NCBI GenBank assembly: GCA_965223815.1
Contig: OZ245019.1
Span: forward strand, 4,588,001-4,652,000
Source of the DNA: HKST-UBA178 sp965223815
GTDB lineage: Bacteria; Pseudomonadota; Gammaproteobacteria; Chromatiales; Chromatiaceae
Reading direction: 5' to 3'
Length of the DNA stretch: 64,000 bases
Shown here: in pieces, positions 54,131 to 63,042 of the stretch
How positions within the stretch are numbered: the first letter of the stretch is position 1
Layout: the number at the start of each line of letters is the position of its first letter
Made by a program: the position numbers and the translations under genes
Notes under the pieces: generated by a model
The model's input: only the letters and a program-made list of their open reading frames with translations
The model's database searches: none
What the model was told of the DNA's origin: nothing

Positions 54131-54670
54131 TCACTCCTTGTAGCGATCGTGATTGAAAACAAAATCACCACCGGGTGCGGCGGTGTGACAGGCGATGCAT
54201 CCAGTCGTCATTCCTTTGGCAATGCGCCCCGCAAGCGGCACCCCTTTTGGATTCTTCAATAGCGAGCCGTCTGGGGCATACTTTACCCAGAACCAGTCCT
54301 TGGATTCAGGATCGTAACCGGGCCGTTTGTACATCACTGTCACCGCCTCCAGCCATTTGGCCGGATCATTTGCGACCGCCTGCTTCGATACACCTTCACC
54401 GCCATAGTTGCGCTTGATGAGGACAATATTGGCCTTGCCGTCCACGGTGGCCCTAGTATCCAGGGTGTCGAGAATCGCTCCATGGGGGTGAACACCGGTG
54501 TAGGGTGTGGACATCACTCCCTCGGCACCCACCAGGCCCTGCCCTATCATTGCAGACCAGAGTTTAGCGGCATATTCCGCATCTTCAGCACCTCCGAACG
54601 GCGCAGCCGACAGCCCCGATCCCGAAATCACAAAAACTGCTCCCACAAGGGTCAACAATTTTTTCTTCAT
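54131..54670 (-). CDS. Cytochrome P460 family c-type cytochrome
   Basis: A 179-residue exported protein (signal peptide to about residue 22). The single heme site is Cys158-x-x-Cys161-His162 (GCIACHTAAPGGDFVFNHD), with the D-x-VF tail typical of P460 proteins. P460 cytochromes carry a lysine crosslinked to heme and oxidise hydroxylamine; relatives without it (c'-beta) bind NO. Lys86 in NIVLIKRNYGG lies on the strand where the crosslinking lysine is found in Nitrosomonas P460, so the crosslink is possible. Function here is likely nitrosative or hydroxylamine detoxification. Confidence 0.8.
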   Translation of the reverse strand: MKKKLLTLVGAVFVISGSGLSAAPFGGAEDAEYAAKLWSAMIGQGLVGAEGVMSTPYTGVHPHGAILDTLDTRATVDGKANIVLIKRNYGGEGVSKQAVANDPAKWLEAVTVMYKRPGYDPESKDWFWVKYAPDGSLLKNPKGVPLAGRIAKGMTTGCIACHTAAPGGDFVFNHDRYKE

Positions 54671-54699
54671 CGCTCAACTCCTCGCTGGCTTCGTAGGTT

Positions 54700-55686
54700 T
54701 CATTCATTCGCAACTATAACGACCGGCTGCAGTTTCCGTTTCTTTCCTGTCTGCAGGTAGATACGGGCACTACTGGAACCCAGCATCTCCACGGCAACCG
54801 GCTCACCCGCCAACACACCGCTTCCCATGGCTCGCCCATCTTCGGCACTCAGAAAATGGTACTGACGCTCATCTGTTACCAGCAGTAGCCCTGCTCCATT
54901 CACTACCAGGGGGAGAGCCGGTGCAGCAGTTGTCGGATATTCCCATAGCAGGTCACCAGTGGCGGCTTTCAGGGCCCGTACGATGCCCCCCATGGACCAG
55001 CTGTACAGCCTCCCTCCGCCAACCGTGGGAGAGCGGCTGGGTGTAGGGAACCTGGCACGCCACAGCTCGCTGCCGTCCGCTCCCCGCAAACGTTGGATCG
55101 CTCCGGAAAAAGTGGTTACCACGACATCACCGCGACCGACGCTAACCGGCCGGTAGACCAATTCCTGGGCTAGCTGTTTTGCCCACTGCTGCCGACCGGA
55201 GTCGATGTCGATCGCCGTCAAGCGCCCTGCTTGGCCACCTGTTATCAAGAGACCACCGGCAACGGCCGGGGGATAGACCCATCCCCCGGCGCTGTTGACC
55301 CGCCACAGGGGCTCCCCCTGTGGTAAAGAGAATGCCCGGAGCGCACCTGAGTGGGTAGCAACCAACACCCGCCCCTCAGCGACGACCGGCGCAAAACCAG
55401 GGCTCCCCAAGGGCTGTCGCCATAGCAGCTCGCCGCTGCACGCATCTATCGCTAATAGATCGGCATTGCCAGTTACCAGCATCACCTTTCCCGCCACCGC
55501 AGGACCCCGCAACCTAATGCCGCCGAGCACTTTCCAGCGGCGTTCCGATGTGCGGCTGTCCAGGCTTTCCAATCCTTCGCTAGTAGCTACAACGGGCTGT
55601 CCGCAGGCAATGGACTCTCCGGCGGTCGTCAGACAGGACCAGGAGGTCAACAGAAAGACGCCCAACAAGTATCCGCAGCGTTTCAT
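54700..55686 (-). CDS. PQQ-like beta-propeller protein, exported
   Basis: A 328-residue protein with a signal peptide (GYLLGVFLLTSWSCLTTAG) and repeating blades of the BamB/PQQ type (SGELLWRQPLGSP, QGEPLWRVNSAGGWVYPP, SGRQQWAKQL, GSELWRARFPTP, TGDLLWEYPTTA). There is no lipobox at the cysteines and no POTRA-binding context, so it is not BamB itself. It lies 29 bases upstream of the P460 gene on the same strand and is probably cotranscribed. Ligand unknown. Confidence 0.83.
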   Translation of the reverse strand: MKRCGYLLGVFLLTSWSCLTTAGESIACGQPVVATSEGLESLDSRTSERRWKVLGGIRLRGPAVAGKVMLVTGNADLLAIDACSGELLWRQPLGSPGFAPVVAEGRVLVATHSGALRAFSLPQGEPLWRVNSAGGWVYPPAVAGGLLITGGQAGRLTAIDIDSGRQQWAKQLAQELVYRPVSVGRGDVVVTTFSGAIQRLRGADGSELWRARFPTPSRSPTVGGGRLYSWSMGGIVRALKAATGDLLWEYPTTAAPALPLVVNGAGLLLVTDERQYHFLSAEDGRAMGSGVLAGEPVAVEMLGSSSARIYLQTGKKRKLQPVVIVANE

Positions 55687-55795
55687 CCGAGGTCGACCTC
55701 GCGCTCAAGCCTGCAATACATATAGAGATCGCCCGGGCCGGACTGATGTTTCACCGAAGCTCGTAATAGCGGTCATGTTTCCGGTAAATTTGGCA

Positions 55796-55807
55796 CCCCC
55801 TAGGGGG
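55796..55807. repeat. Palindrome CCCCCTAGGGGG
   Basis: A perfect 12-base palindrome in the 216-base gap between the propeller gene (-) and the six-cysteine protein gene (+). Its position between divergent genes would suit an operator; no regulator is known to me for it. A TATAGT at 55864-55869 is a weak -10 candidate for the rightward gene. Confidence 0.3.
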
Positions 55808-55902
55808 GATTCCAAAAAAGGGGCGCAAGGTATCTAGGGCTGGCGGAATTCACTCGGTTTTCTTATAGTCGTTGTGACCAGCAAATGCCCGGATAGCCCC
55901 AG

Positions 55903-56685
55903 ATGAAGACCAAGCTACGAATCATCTCAGCCCTACTGTTGTTGCTCTATGTTGCCCAGGGGTGGTCCCAAGGGTGGACCGGTAGTCTGGAGAGCGGCGG
56001 CGTAGTCAAGATGGACCCTACAACCAACAGGGCCACGGTCTATTCCGATAGCGGTGCCACACAACTTTGGGATGGCACTCATCGAATGCAGGACGGCTCT
56101 GTCGTCATCGTACGAGACGGCATAGTTACCAGCGGGCCGAACGTCCAGTCCCAGACTCCCGGCACGCCACCCCGAGCGGAGCCCGGCATGACCCTGGCGA
56201 GTTCAGCATGTGTTGAACTGGTTATCAAAGTCTGCGGATTCAACGGCGAGTGCCGCAACGCTGAACCCTGTTCGCCGGCGCGCCAGCTAATGCAGCTGGA
56301 GAAAGATGAATCCTGGCAAACACGCAGTCAGGGACCCAACAAGACATCTGCTCAATGCCGACAGGCGCTGGACAGCTCCGATTACTTCGCCCGCTGCGAT
56401 ATCAAAAAGCCGTCGACCAGTCCAAGCGCCTGCGAAAGCCTGGTAAACCAAGTCTGCGGAAATAAGAATCAATGCGCCGACAGCGAGGCCTGCGCCGCCG
56501 CCACCCAGTTACTGTCGATGGAGACCCAGGAGCGCTTGATCAGCCGCAGGCCGGAGCGCCCTACCTACACCTCCAATAAGTGCCGGAAGTTAGATCAGGG
56601 TTCTGGTTTTTTTACCCGTTGTGAGGCACTCCAGATTCAGGATCCCGCTGCAGACGATGGCAATGATAGCGAAACACCCCAATAA
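55903..56685 (+). CDS. Exported protein with two tandem six-cysteine modules
   Basis: A 260-residue protein with a signal peptide (ISALLLLLYVAQGWS). Residues 24-80 form a small beta-rich segment (ATVYSDSGATQLWDGTHRMQDGSVVIVRDG). Then two homologous modules follow: Cys 103/111/117/123/152/165 and Cys 177/185/191/197/227/240, with spacings 8-6-6-29-13 and 8-6-6-30-13, each opening SACxxLVxxVCG and ending FxRC. Three disulfides per module are likely in the periplasm. I do not recognise the family. Its last 74 bases overlap the convergent DUF523 gene. Confidence 0.85.
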   Translation: MKTKLRIISALLLLLYVAQGWSQGWTGSLESGGVVKMDPTTNRATVYSDSGATQLWDGTHRMQDGSVVIVRDGIVTSGPNVQSQTPGTPPRAEPGMTLASSACVELVIKVCGFNGECRNAEPCSPARQLMQLEKDESWQTRSQGPNKTSAQCRQALDSSDYFARCDIKKPSTSPSACESLVNQVCGNKNQCADSEACAAATQLLSMETQERLISRRPERPTYTSNKCRKLDQGSGFFTRCEALQIQDPAADDGNDSETPQ

Positions 56686-57193
56686 GGAATGCCACCCGCT
56701 GCGCTTCGGATTTCAACCCCATCTCGTCGGTTATCGGAAGGCCCGGCCAAGCCGATAAGCAGGCTTCGGCGAATACGCCTTTACCAGAAGTGATCCCGCC
56801 GTCGATGCCGACCACCGGCACTTCCCGCGGGCCGCAGCTGGGTGAACACGCCTTGAGGATGACGCCGTCTACCCGACCAAAGCCCTTGAGTAGCTTTTCA
56901 CTTGCGGCCTGCAGCCGGAGGGTGATGTCTTGTTCGGGATCGGTCAACCAGAGAGCCTGCGGGTGTTCCCTAGTGCCGCTCAATCGTATTCGGGCCCGGG
57001 GGACACCAAGACCGGCTTCCAGTTCGGGACATAAGGCAAGAAACTCACAGTGGCTGGACAACACGTCTGCTACCCAGGGCATCCGGTTGTCCCCGCCGTC
57101 GTAACGAACCGCTTCACCCAATAAGCACTGGCTCACGCCTATGACAGGTTTGATGAGCGGCGTGCGGTCGACGTTTTCCTGATCGCAGCCCAT
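56612..57193 (-). CDS. DUF523 domain protein
   Basis: A 193-residue protein with the DUF523 blocks VGVSQCLLG-type start (IGVSQCLLGEAVRYDGGDNR), LCPELEAGLGVPR, and LKACSPSCGPR. The invariant cysteines suggest metal or thiol chemistry; the domain also forms the N-terminal half of E. coli YbgA. QRVAFLIGVFRYH is the usual end of the domain, and about 20 residues beyond it overlap the neighbour's 3' end. Function unknown. Confidence 0.87.
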   Translation of the reverse strand: MGCDQENVDRTPLIKPVIGVSQCLLGEAVRYDGGDNRMPWVADVLSSHCEFLALCPELEAGLGVPRARIRLSGTREHPQALWLTDPEQDITLRLQAASEKLLKGFGRVDGVILKACSPSCGPREVPVVGIDGGITSGKGVFAEACLSAWPGLPITDEMGLKSEAQRVAFLIGVFRYHCHRLQRDPESGVPHNG

Positions 57194-57317
57194 GCCACAA
57201 TGCTAGCTTATTTCCACTCCGAAATTAAGCTTTATATTCTTGTATCAGTTGCTACGGCGGGACTGGACGGGGCAGCAGGCCGGCCCTGGGCCCCAGTGCG
57301 GCGGCCAACTGCTCGCT

Positions 57318-58544
57318 TCAAGCCATGGACTTCCTCTTGGCCGCTACCCGTAGCCGCAGCGCGTTCAGGCGAATGAATCCAGTGGCATCCGTCTGGTCAT
57401 AAGCCCCGGCATCATCCTCGAAGGTGGCGATGGATTCGTCGAACAAGCTGTCGGAAGCCGATTTGCGGCCCACTACGGCGACGCCACCCTTGTAAAGTTT
57501 CAGCCGGACCTCTCCGTTGACTACGAGCTGGGTCTGATCGATAGCCGCCTGCAGCATCTGACGCTCCGGGCTCCACCAATAGCCGTTGTAAATCAAGGCT
57601 GCATACCGAGGCATCATCTCATCCTTCAAGTGAGCCGATTCCCGATCCAACGTGAGTGATTCCATAGCGCGGTGAGCCTTGAGCATTATGGTACCCCCGG
57701 GAGTTTCATAGCAGCCCCGCGATTTCATACCGACATAACGATTCTCTACGATGTCGTCCCGGCCGATGCCGTTCTCGCCACCGATGCGGTTGAGTGTTTC
57801 CAACACGGTTGCCGGACTCATGGCTTGGCCATCGATGGCAACGATATCGCCGTTGCGATAACTGAGCTCCAGGTAAGTGGGCAGGTCGGGTGCATCCTCG
57901 GGTGCTAGGGTCCAGCGCCACATCTCTTTCGCCGGTTCGGTCCAAGGATCCTCCAGGTCATAACCCTCATAAGAGATATGCAGCAGGTTTGCGTCCATCG
58001 AATAGGGGGATTTGCCACCTTCGCGCTTCTGCTCCACCGGGATTCCGTGGCGCTCGGCGTAGGCCATCAGCTTTTCCCTGGACAGCAAATCCCATTCACG
58101 CCAGGGGGCGATGATCTTCACATCGGGCATCAATGCGTAGGCGCCCAATTCGAATCGCACCTGGTCGTTTCCCTTACCCGTGGCGCCATGAGAAATCGCA
58201 TCTGCCCCAGTCTCCCGGGCAATCTCAACCATGCGTTTAGCGATCAACGGCCGGGCAATGGAGGTCCCCAACAGATACTCGCCCTCATAGATGGCGTTGG
58301 CGCGGAACATTGGAAACACGAAATCCCTGACAAACTCCTCGCGCAGGTCCTCGATGTAGATCTCTTTGACCCCAGCCGCAGTGGCTTTGGCTCGTGCCGG
58401 CTCGACCTCGCCATCCTGACCAAGATCAGCGGTAAAGGTGACTATTTCACACTGATACTGATCTTCCAGCCACTTCAGGATAATCGAGGTATCCAGCCCG
58501 CCGGAATAGGCAAGCACCACTTTCTTGACGTTCGACACTGACAT
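57318..58544 (-). CDS. argG: Argininosuccinate synthase
   Basis: A 408-residue enzyme joining citrulline and aspartate with ATP in arginine synthesis. The PP-loop is AYSGGLDTS (residues 11-19), and GATGKGNDQVRFE and YSMDANLLHISYEG follow. MSVSNVKKVVLAYSGG fixes the ATG at 58544, with a GGAG upstream; a longer frame to 58655 has no similarity. Type I length. Stands alone between DUF523 and the HerA-like gene. Confidence 0.97.
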   Translation of the reverse strand: MSVSNVKKVVLAYSGGLDTSIILKWLEDQYQCEIVTFTADLGQDGEVEPARAKATAAGVKEIYIEDLREEFVRDFVFPMFRANAIYEGEYLLGTSIARPLIAKRMVEIARETGADAISHGATGKGNDQVRFELGAYALMPDVKIIAPWREWDLLSREKLMAYAERHGIPVEQKREGGKSPYSMDANLLHISYEGYDLEDPWTEPAKEMWRWTLAPEDAPDLPTYLELSYRNGDIVAIDGQAMSPATVLETLNRIGGENGIGRDDIVENRYVGMKSRGCYETPGGTIMLKAHRAMESLTLDRESAHLKDEMMPRYAALIYNGYWWSPERQMLQAAIDQTQLVVNGEVRLKLYKGGVAVVGRKSASDSLFDESIATFEDDAGAYDQTDATGFIRLNALRLRVAAKRKSMA

Positions 58545-58714
58545 GAAGAGCACTCCGGGTAGACAACCACCACGCAGACCCTGGTGGTCGTATTGACGCA
58601 AAGCTGGAGAATATATCAAAGGAAGAGTTTGGCCGACAGCTTTGAAATCCGCCAACTGCAGCGCCGCCGCCCGTGGATTGCGTTACAGGGCGGACGACGA
58701 CCCGAAAACCGGTG

Positions 58715-60403
58715 TCAAAATTCGTCCGTCCGCCTTTTCTGCCGCCACCAGGCATCGACAATCAAATTCACATCAACCGTCTTCGGCCCCTCCTTCCACT
58801 GCTTATAGAAATCCACATCACTGCTGTTGGGAGTGGGACTCGGCGGATCGAACATGAACCGTGTAGGAATCGGCAAGGCCTCACCCATGGCCATTGCCTC
58901 TCCCCGGCCCAGGGCGGAGAGTGCATTGATAAGGCCCGATTCGGCATCGGGTACCAAGCCGCAGATATAGTCCTGGTCATCTGGGTTGGTAACCCTCATG
59001 CAGATAAAATTACCGCACTGCGCCAGTACCGTCTCCGAGAGCTCATGAGGTCGTTGACTGACTACCGCCAGCCCCACACCGTACTTACGGCCCTCTTTCG
59101 CGATCCGCTCCATGGAGCGCCGGGTGCCCTCGTATTGAGTACCATGTGCGCGGGGAATATAAGCATGGGCCTCTTCGCACATCAACAGGATCGGGAACTC
59201 CCGCGATCTGGGATTCCAATAGTTGAACTCGAACGCAAGGCGCCCGATCTGAGCAGAGACAGTGGGTCGGACATCGAATGGTACGGAGCTGAAGTCGATA
59301 ACTGTGATCTGACGCTGGGGCGCTTTCAAACCGACAAAATCCTGCAACAGATCGGCCAGTGTTGCCGACGACTTGCGCCGTTTGGGCTTGAACAGAAAAT
59401 CGTACCTGACATCGTTGAAGCGAGCCTGCATCTTGATGAGGAACTCATCGAACTGACCGTACAAAGCGCCCTTCACCTTGCCGAAATCGGTGACTTGCTC
59501 GTTGGCCCGCTTGAACTGTTGGTATAGTGCTCCCAGGGAGAAATAGACGGGAGAATCTATAGAGATCTCGACCCCATGCAAATCCTCGTTGGATTTTCTT
59601 CGCAAGGCCAATAGTACCTCTCTCAGAAACGCCATCTGAATCGGGGCTTTTTCGTCTGAACGATCCACCAACAAATCCACCAGTTCCGCGTAAGTCAGCA
59701 ACCAGTAGGGTATTTCCAATTCCCGGGCATCCACGTAGCGGTATATATCTTCGCTGAATGCCGCCGCCCTGTTTCCCTGGGAATCGCGCCAGGCGTACTC
59801 TCCATGCATGTCCAGAAGTATGATATGAGCATTGGGCATGGTTTCCACGGCGCGCTGCAGGATACTGGCAACCCCCCAAGACTTGCCGGCTCCCGACTGG
59901 CCGAGGATGGCCAAGTGCCTTGCGAACAACGTCGAGGGATCGAGAAACACTTCGATATCGGGTATTGCAGGCAGGCTTCCGAGAGAAAAATCTTTTCCCT
60001 GGTATTTTCTGAACAGCGACGCCAGTTCCTGTTTACGCACCATCTGTACTTCAGCACCGGGGGTGGGGTAGTGGATTACGCCCCGGTAAAACTCACCCTG
60101 ACGATTCAGTTCTCCCAAGGGCATCAACTCAATAAACCCCGTCCGCAATGGGGGGCGAGATGTGGAGCGGTCCTGAGATTGGGGAGCGGGAAACGATTCC
60201 AGCTTGGAGCCCAGTACTGTTGCAATCACCCTGGTGTTACCCTGGCGCACGACGACATGGGTACCCACTTGCCCTATGGCCACTGACTGGCCTTCGAACT
60301 CAACTATGGGGAAGTTGCCGCCACCGACAGAGAGGGCCGCGGTCATTCGGTTTTCACCGACCTCTACTATTCGTCCCAATAGGAGCGATTCTGCAGTATT
60401 CAT
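58715..60403 (-). CDS. HerA-like ATPase (DUF87) with HAS-barrel
   Basis: A 562-residue protein. The N-terminal 130 residues form a HAS-barrel-like beta domain (LLLGRIVEVGENRMTAALSVGG). Walker A is GQSGAGKS at 168-175, the HerA-typical DMHGEYAW is at 198-205, Walker B is ILLMCEEAH at 405-413 and VVSQRP at 448-452 is the sensor strand. HerA hexamers pump DNA, classically with the nuclease NurA for end resection, or with Sir2 or other effectors in defence. No nuclease or effector gene is adjacent here, and argG and an esterase gene flank it. Confidence 0.9.
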   Translation of the reverse strand: MNTAESLLLGRIVEVGENRMTAALSVGGGNFPIVEFEGQSVAIGQVGTHVVVRQGNTRVIATVLGSKLESFPAPQSQDRSTSRPPLRTGFIELMPLGELNRQGEFYRGVIHYPTPGAEVQMVRKQELASLFRKYQGKDFSLGSLPAIPDIEVFLDPSTLFARHLAILGQSGAGKSWGVASILQRAVETMPNAHIILLDMHGEYAWRDSQGNRAAAFSEDIYRYVDARELEIPYWLLTYAELVDLLVDRSDEKAPIQMAFLREVLLALRRKSNEDLHGVEISIDSPVYFSLGALYQQFKRANEQVTDFGKVKGALYGQFDEFLIKMQARFNDVRYDFLFKPKRRKSSATLADLLQDFVGLKAPQRQITVIDFSSVPFDVRPTVSAQIGRLAFEFNYWNPRSREFPILLMCEEAHAYIPRAHGTQYEGTRRSMERIAKEGRKYGVGLAVVSQRPHELSETVLAQCGNFICMRVTNPDDQDYICGLVPDAESGLINALSALGRGEAMAMGEALPIPTRFMFDPPSPTPNSSDVDFYKQWKEGPKTVDVNLIVDAWWRQKRRTDEF

Positions 60404-60561
60404 TTCACTTCTCCCCTACCAAACTGCAACCGAGATGCGCGGCTTCCTGCATAGTGCCCCCGGTTCGAATACCCACTGAGTTATTGCACTTCCTTTTTCT
60501 TTCATGACTGGACTTTCGACCGGACGCGACATCAACGACATGCCTTCGTCCACAGCCACTA

Positions 60562-61365
60562 TCACTCTATCGGCGAAGACTCGAGGAACTGATCCAGGAA
60601 ACTATTCAACGCCGAAAGAAATGCCTCCGGTTTTTCAGCGTAAAGCCAATGCCCCGCACCGGGTATGCTGCGCAACCTCGCCAGGGGGAAACGCTGTTGA
60701 ATTACACGCTGGTACACCGGTCGCACGTAGTCCGAGGCTCCCCCGTACAAAAAGAGCGTAGGCCCAGGATACTGGGCGGAAGCATCTGGCAGGGGGAATC
60801 CCGTGATCGAAGATATGTCTGTGATCAGCAGATCGAGATTGATCCGCCAGTACCAACCACCTTCGTTTTTGGCAAGATTCTGCAAAAGGTATTGCCGCAA
60901 CGCCCGATCTGAAAGAGACTCTGCCAGCGTCGCTTCGGCATGGGCTCGATCCCTCAGGCGGCCCAGCTCAACGGACTTGAGCGCCCGGAAGATGTCATCG
61001 AATTCATGGAGATAAGTGACCGGGGCAATGTCTACAACAACCACTCCCTCTACTAGGGCAGGCGCCCGGAACGCCAGCCACATTGCCGTCTTCCCGCCCA
61101 TGCTGTGGCCTACAAGTAATGTCGAAGCCAACCCCCGCTCTTCGATGAGCTGTTGAACATCATTGGCCAGGGAGGGATAGTCCATGGGCTCTGCATGCGG
61201 GGAGCGCCCATGATTGCGTAGATCGGGCACTAACAAATGGAATCGCCGCTCCAGAGAGCGCGCCACAGTTTGCCAATTGGATGCGGAACCGAACAATCCG
61301 TGGAGCAGAATCAGCGTTGGTTGCTGCTCGCGGTAGACTCCGAATTCACGATAGTGGAGTTGCAT
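60562..61365 (-). CDS. Alpha/beta hydrolase, YbfF-type esterase
   Basis: A 267-residue hydrolase. LHGLFGSASNWQTVARSLERRFHLLVPDLRNHGRSP, GHSMGG with nucleophile Ser88, VVDIAPVTY and the late GAGHWLYAEKPEAF with the catalytic His are those of YbfF. YbfF cleaves short acyl esters and acyl-CoA in vitro; physiological substrate unknown. It lies 58 bases downstream of lpdA on the same strand. Confidence 0.92.
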   Translation of the reverse strand: MQLHYREFGVYREQQPTLILLHGLFGSASNWQTVARSLERRFHLLVPDLRNHGRSPHAEPMDYPSLANDVQQLIEERGLASTLLVGHSMGGKTAMWLAFRAPALVEGVVVVDIAPVTYLHEFDDIFRALKSVELGRLRDRAHAEATLAESLSDRALRQYLLQNLAKNEGGWYWRINLDLLITDISSITGFPLPDASAQYPGPTLFLYGGASDYVRPVYQRVIQQRFPLARLRSIPGAGHWLYAEKPEAFLSALNSFLDQFLESSPIE

Positions 61366-61423
61366 GAGGGGTTCCTGCGATATCCCCGCGGATGGCTTCT
61401 GCTACCGCAAGCACCGACCGTCG

Positions 61424-62860
61424 CTACTTGCGCTTTTTTGGTGGTATCAGGTCGGTGATGGTTCCTTCCGCCATTTCCGCCGCCATGCAGATGGTCTCGT
61501 TTAAGGTCGGGTGTGGATGGATAGTCAGACCGATGTCCTCGGCGTCTGCCCCCATTTCCAACGCCAGTACCGTTTCTCCAATAAGCTCTCCGGCATTGAC
61601 GCCAACAATTCCGGCCCCCAGAATACGCTTGGTTTCAGGGTCGAACAGCAGTTTGGTCATGCCTTCGTCCCGGCCGATACCCAGGGCCCGGCCGGATGCC
61701 GCCCAGGGAAACGCACCCTTCTCATACGCCACACCCTGCGCCTTGGCCTCTGTTTCGGTGAGCCCCATCCAAGCGACTTCAGGATCGGTGTAGGCCACCG
61801 ACGGAATCGTCAATGGGTCGAACAACGAGGGTTGCCCGGCAATCACCTCAGCCGCAACCTTGCCCTCATGAGTAGCTTTATGGGCTAGCATCGGATTTCC
61901 CACCACGTCTCCGATGGCATAGATATTGGGTACATTGGTCCGCATGTGCTGATCCACCGGAATAAAGCCACGCTCATCTACCTGGACACCCGCTTTCTCT
62001 GCCCCAATCAGTTTTCCGTTAGGAGCCCGCCCCACAGCAATTAGCACTTTGTCATAAAGCTGCGGCTTCTCCGGTGCCTGCTTGCCCTCGAACATCACTT
62101 TGAGTCCGCTCTTCTGAGCCTTGATCTCCGTGACCTTGGTCTCCAGCATGATCCGCGATACCTGCTTGTCGAGCCGCTTTCTCAGGGGCCGCACCAAGTC
62201 TGGGTCGCAACCCGGAATAAGGTTGGGCATCAGTTCCACCACATCGACCTCGCTGCCGAGGGTGCTGTATACGGTACACATCTCCAACCCGATGATGCCG
62301 CCTCCCACCACCAACATTTTTTTGGGAATATCTTCCAACTGCAGCGCGCCGGTGGAGTTGATCAACCGGGGATCCTCGTTAGGGAACCCAGGAATTTCCA
62401 CCGGCCTTGAACCGCAGGCGATAATGGCATTGTCGAAATTCACGTTGACCTTGCTGTTGTCGCTCTCGACGACCAACCGATTGGGAGTTTCGAACTCGGC
62501 CCAGCCATGGACAATCGTCACCCCCCGTTGCTTGGCCATTCCCGCCAAGCCCTGTGTGAGCTTACCGACAACTTTGTCTTTGCCGGCGCGCATGCGATCC
62601 AAATCTATCTTCGGTTTACCAAATTCTATGCCCAAGTGCGCCATCTCGGCGGCTTCGTTGATCACCTCTGCTGCATGCAGCAGGGCTTTGGAAGGGATGC
62701 AACCCACGTTCAGGCAGACTCCACCAAGAGCGGGGTAGCGCTCGATAAGTACGGTTTTTTTCCCCAGATCCGCTGCGCGAAATGCTGCTGTATAGCCTCC
62801 TGGGCCTGCACCCAGCACCACGACCTCGGCATGAATGTCTGTACTTTCGAGATTGCTCAT
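61424..62860 (-). CDS. lpdA: Dihydrolipoyl dehydrogenase
   Basis: A 478-residue FAD enzyme, the E3 component of 2-oxoacid dehydrogenase complexes. The FAD loop is LGAGPGGYTAAFRAA, the redox disulfide is Cys49-Cys54 (GGVCLNVGCIPSKAL), NAD binds at VGGGIIGLEM and the active-site HPHPTLNE is near the end. No N-terminal lipoyl domain is fused. The ATG at 62860 (MSNLESTD) has AAGGG upstream; a TTG two codons earlier is in frame. 182 bases downstream of the E2 gene. Confidence 0.96.
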   Translation of the reverse strand: MSNLESTDIHAEVVVLGAGPGGYTAAFRAADLGKKTVLIERYPALGGVCLNVGCIPSKALLHAAEVINEAAEMAHLGIEFGKPKIDLDRMRAGKDKVVGKLTQGLAGMAKQRGVTIVHGWAEFETPNRLVVESDNSKVNVNFDNAIIACGSRPVEIPGFPNEDPRLINSTGALQLEDIPKKMLVVGGGIIGLEMCTVYSTLGSEVDVVELMPNLIPGCDPDLVRPLRKRLDKQVSRIMLETKVTEIKAQKSGLKVMFEGKQAPEKPQLYDKVLIAVGRAPNGKLIGAEKAGVQVDERGFIPVDQHMRTNVPNIYAIGDVVGNPMLAHKATHEGKVAAEVIAGQPSLFDPLTIPSVAYTDPEVAWMGLTETEAKAQGVAYEKGAFPWAASGRALGIGRDEGMTKLLFDPETKRILGAGIVGVNAGELIGETVLALEMGADAEDIGLTIHPHPTLNETICMAAEMAEGTITDLIPPKKRK

Positions 62861-63042
62861 ACTCAACCCTTATTTAGATTTTGTGTGTTGACAGCGTCCT
62901 GGAGGACTCATAACGAAGGGCCAAAGCTTATCCTATACGTTAATAGATTTAAATTATTTCCGCCTCTGCCGGTAACGCAGGTACAGCCATCTCGGCCCTC
63001 GATTAGGTCATCCCCGGGAATAACTCAGCAACCAGTGAACCA

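Noticed and set aside
58673..59527. 284-codon plus-strand open frame
   Set aside because: Antisense to the HerA-like gene; its text is the complement of conserved HerA motifs.
58715..60403. Interpretation as part of an antiphage system
   Set aside because: No nuclease, Sir2, methylase, integrase or other defence gene lies nearby; the flanks are metabolic genes.
60404..60490. GGTTCGAATAC text resembling a tRNA T-arm
   Set aside because: No acceptor stem, anticodon arm or CCA end could be paired around it.
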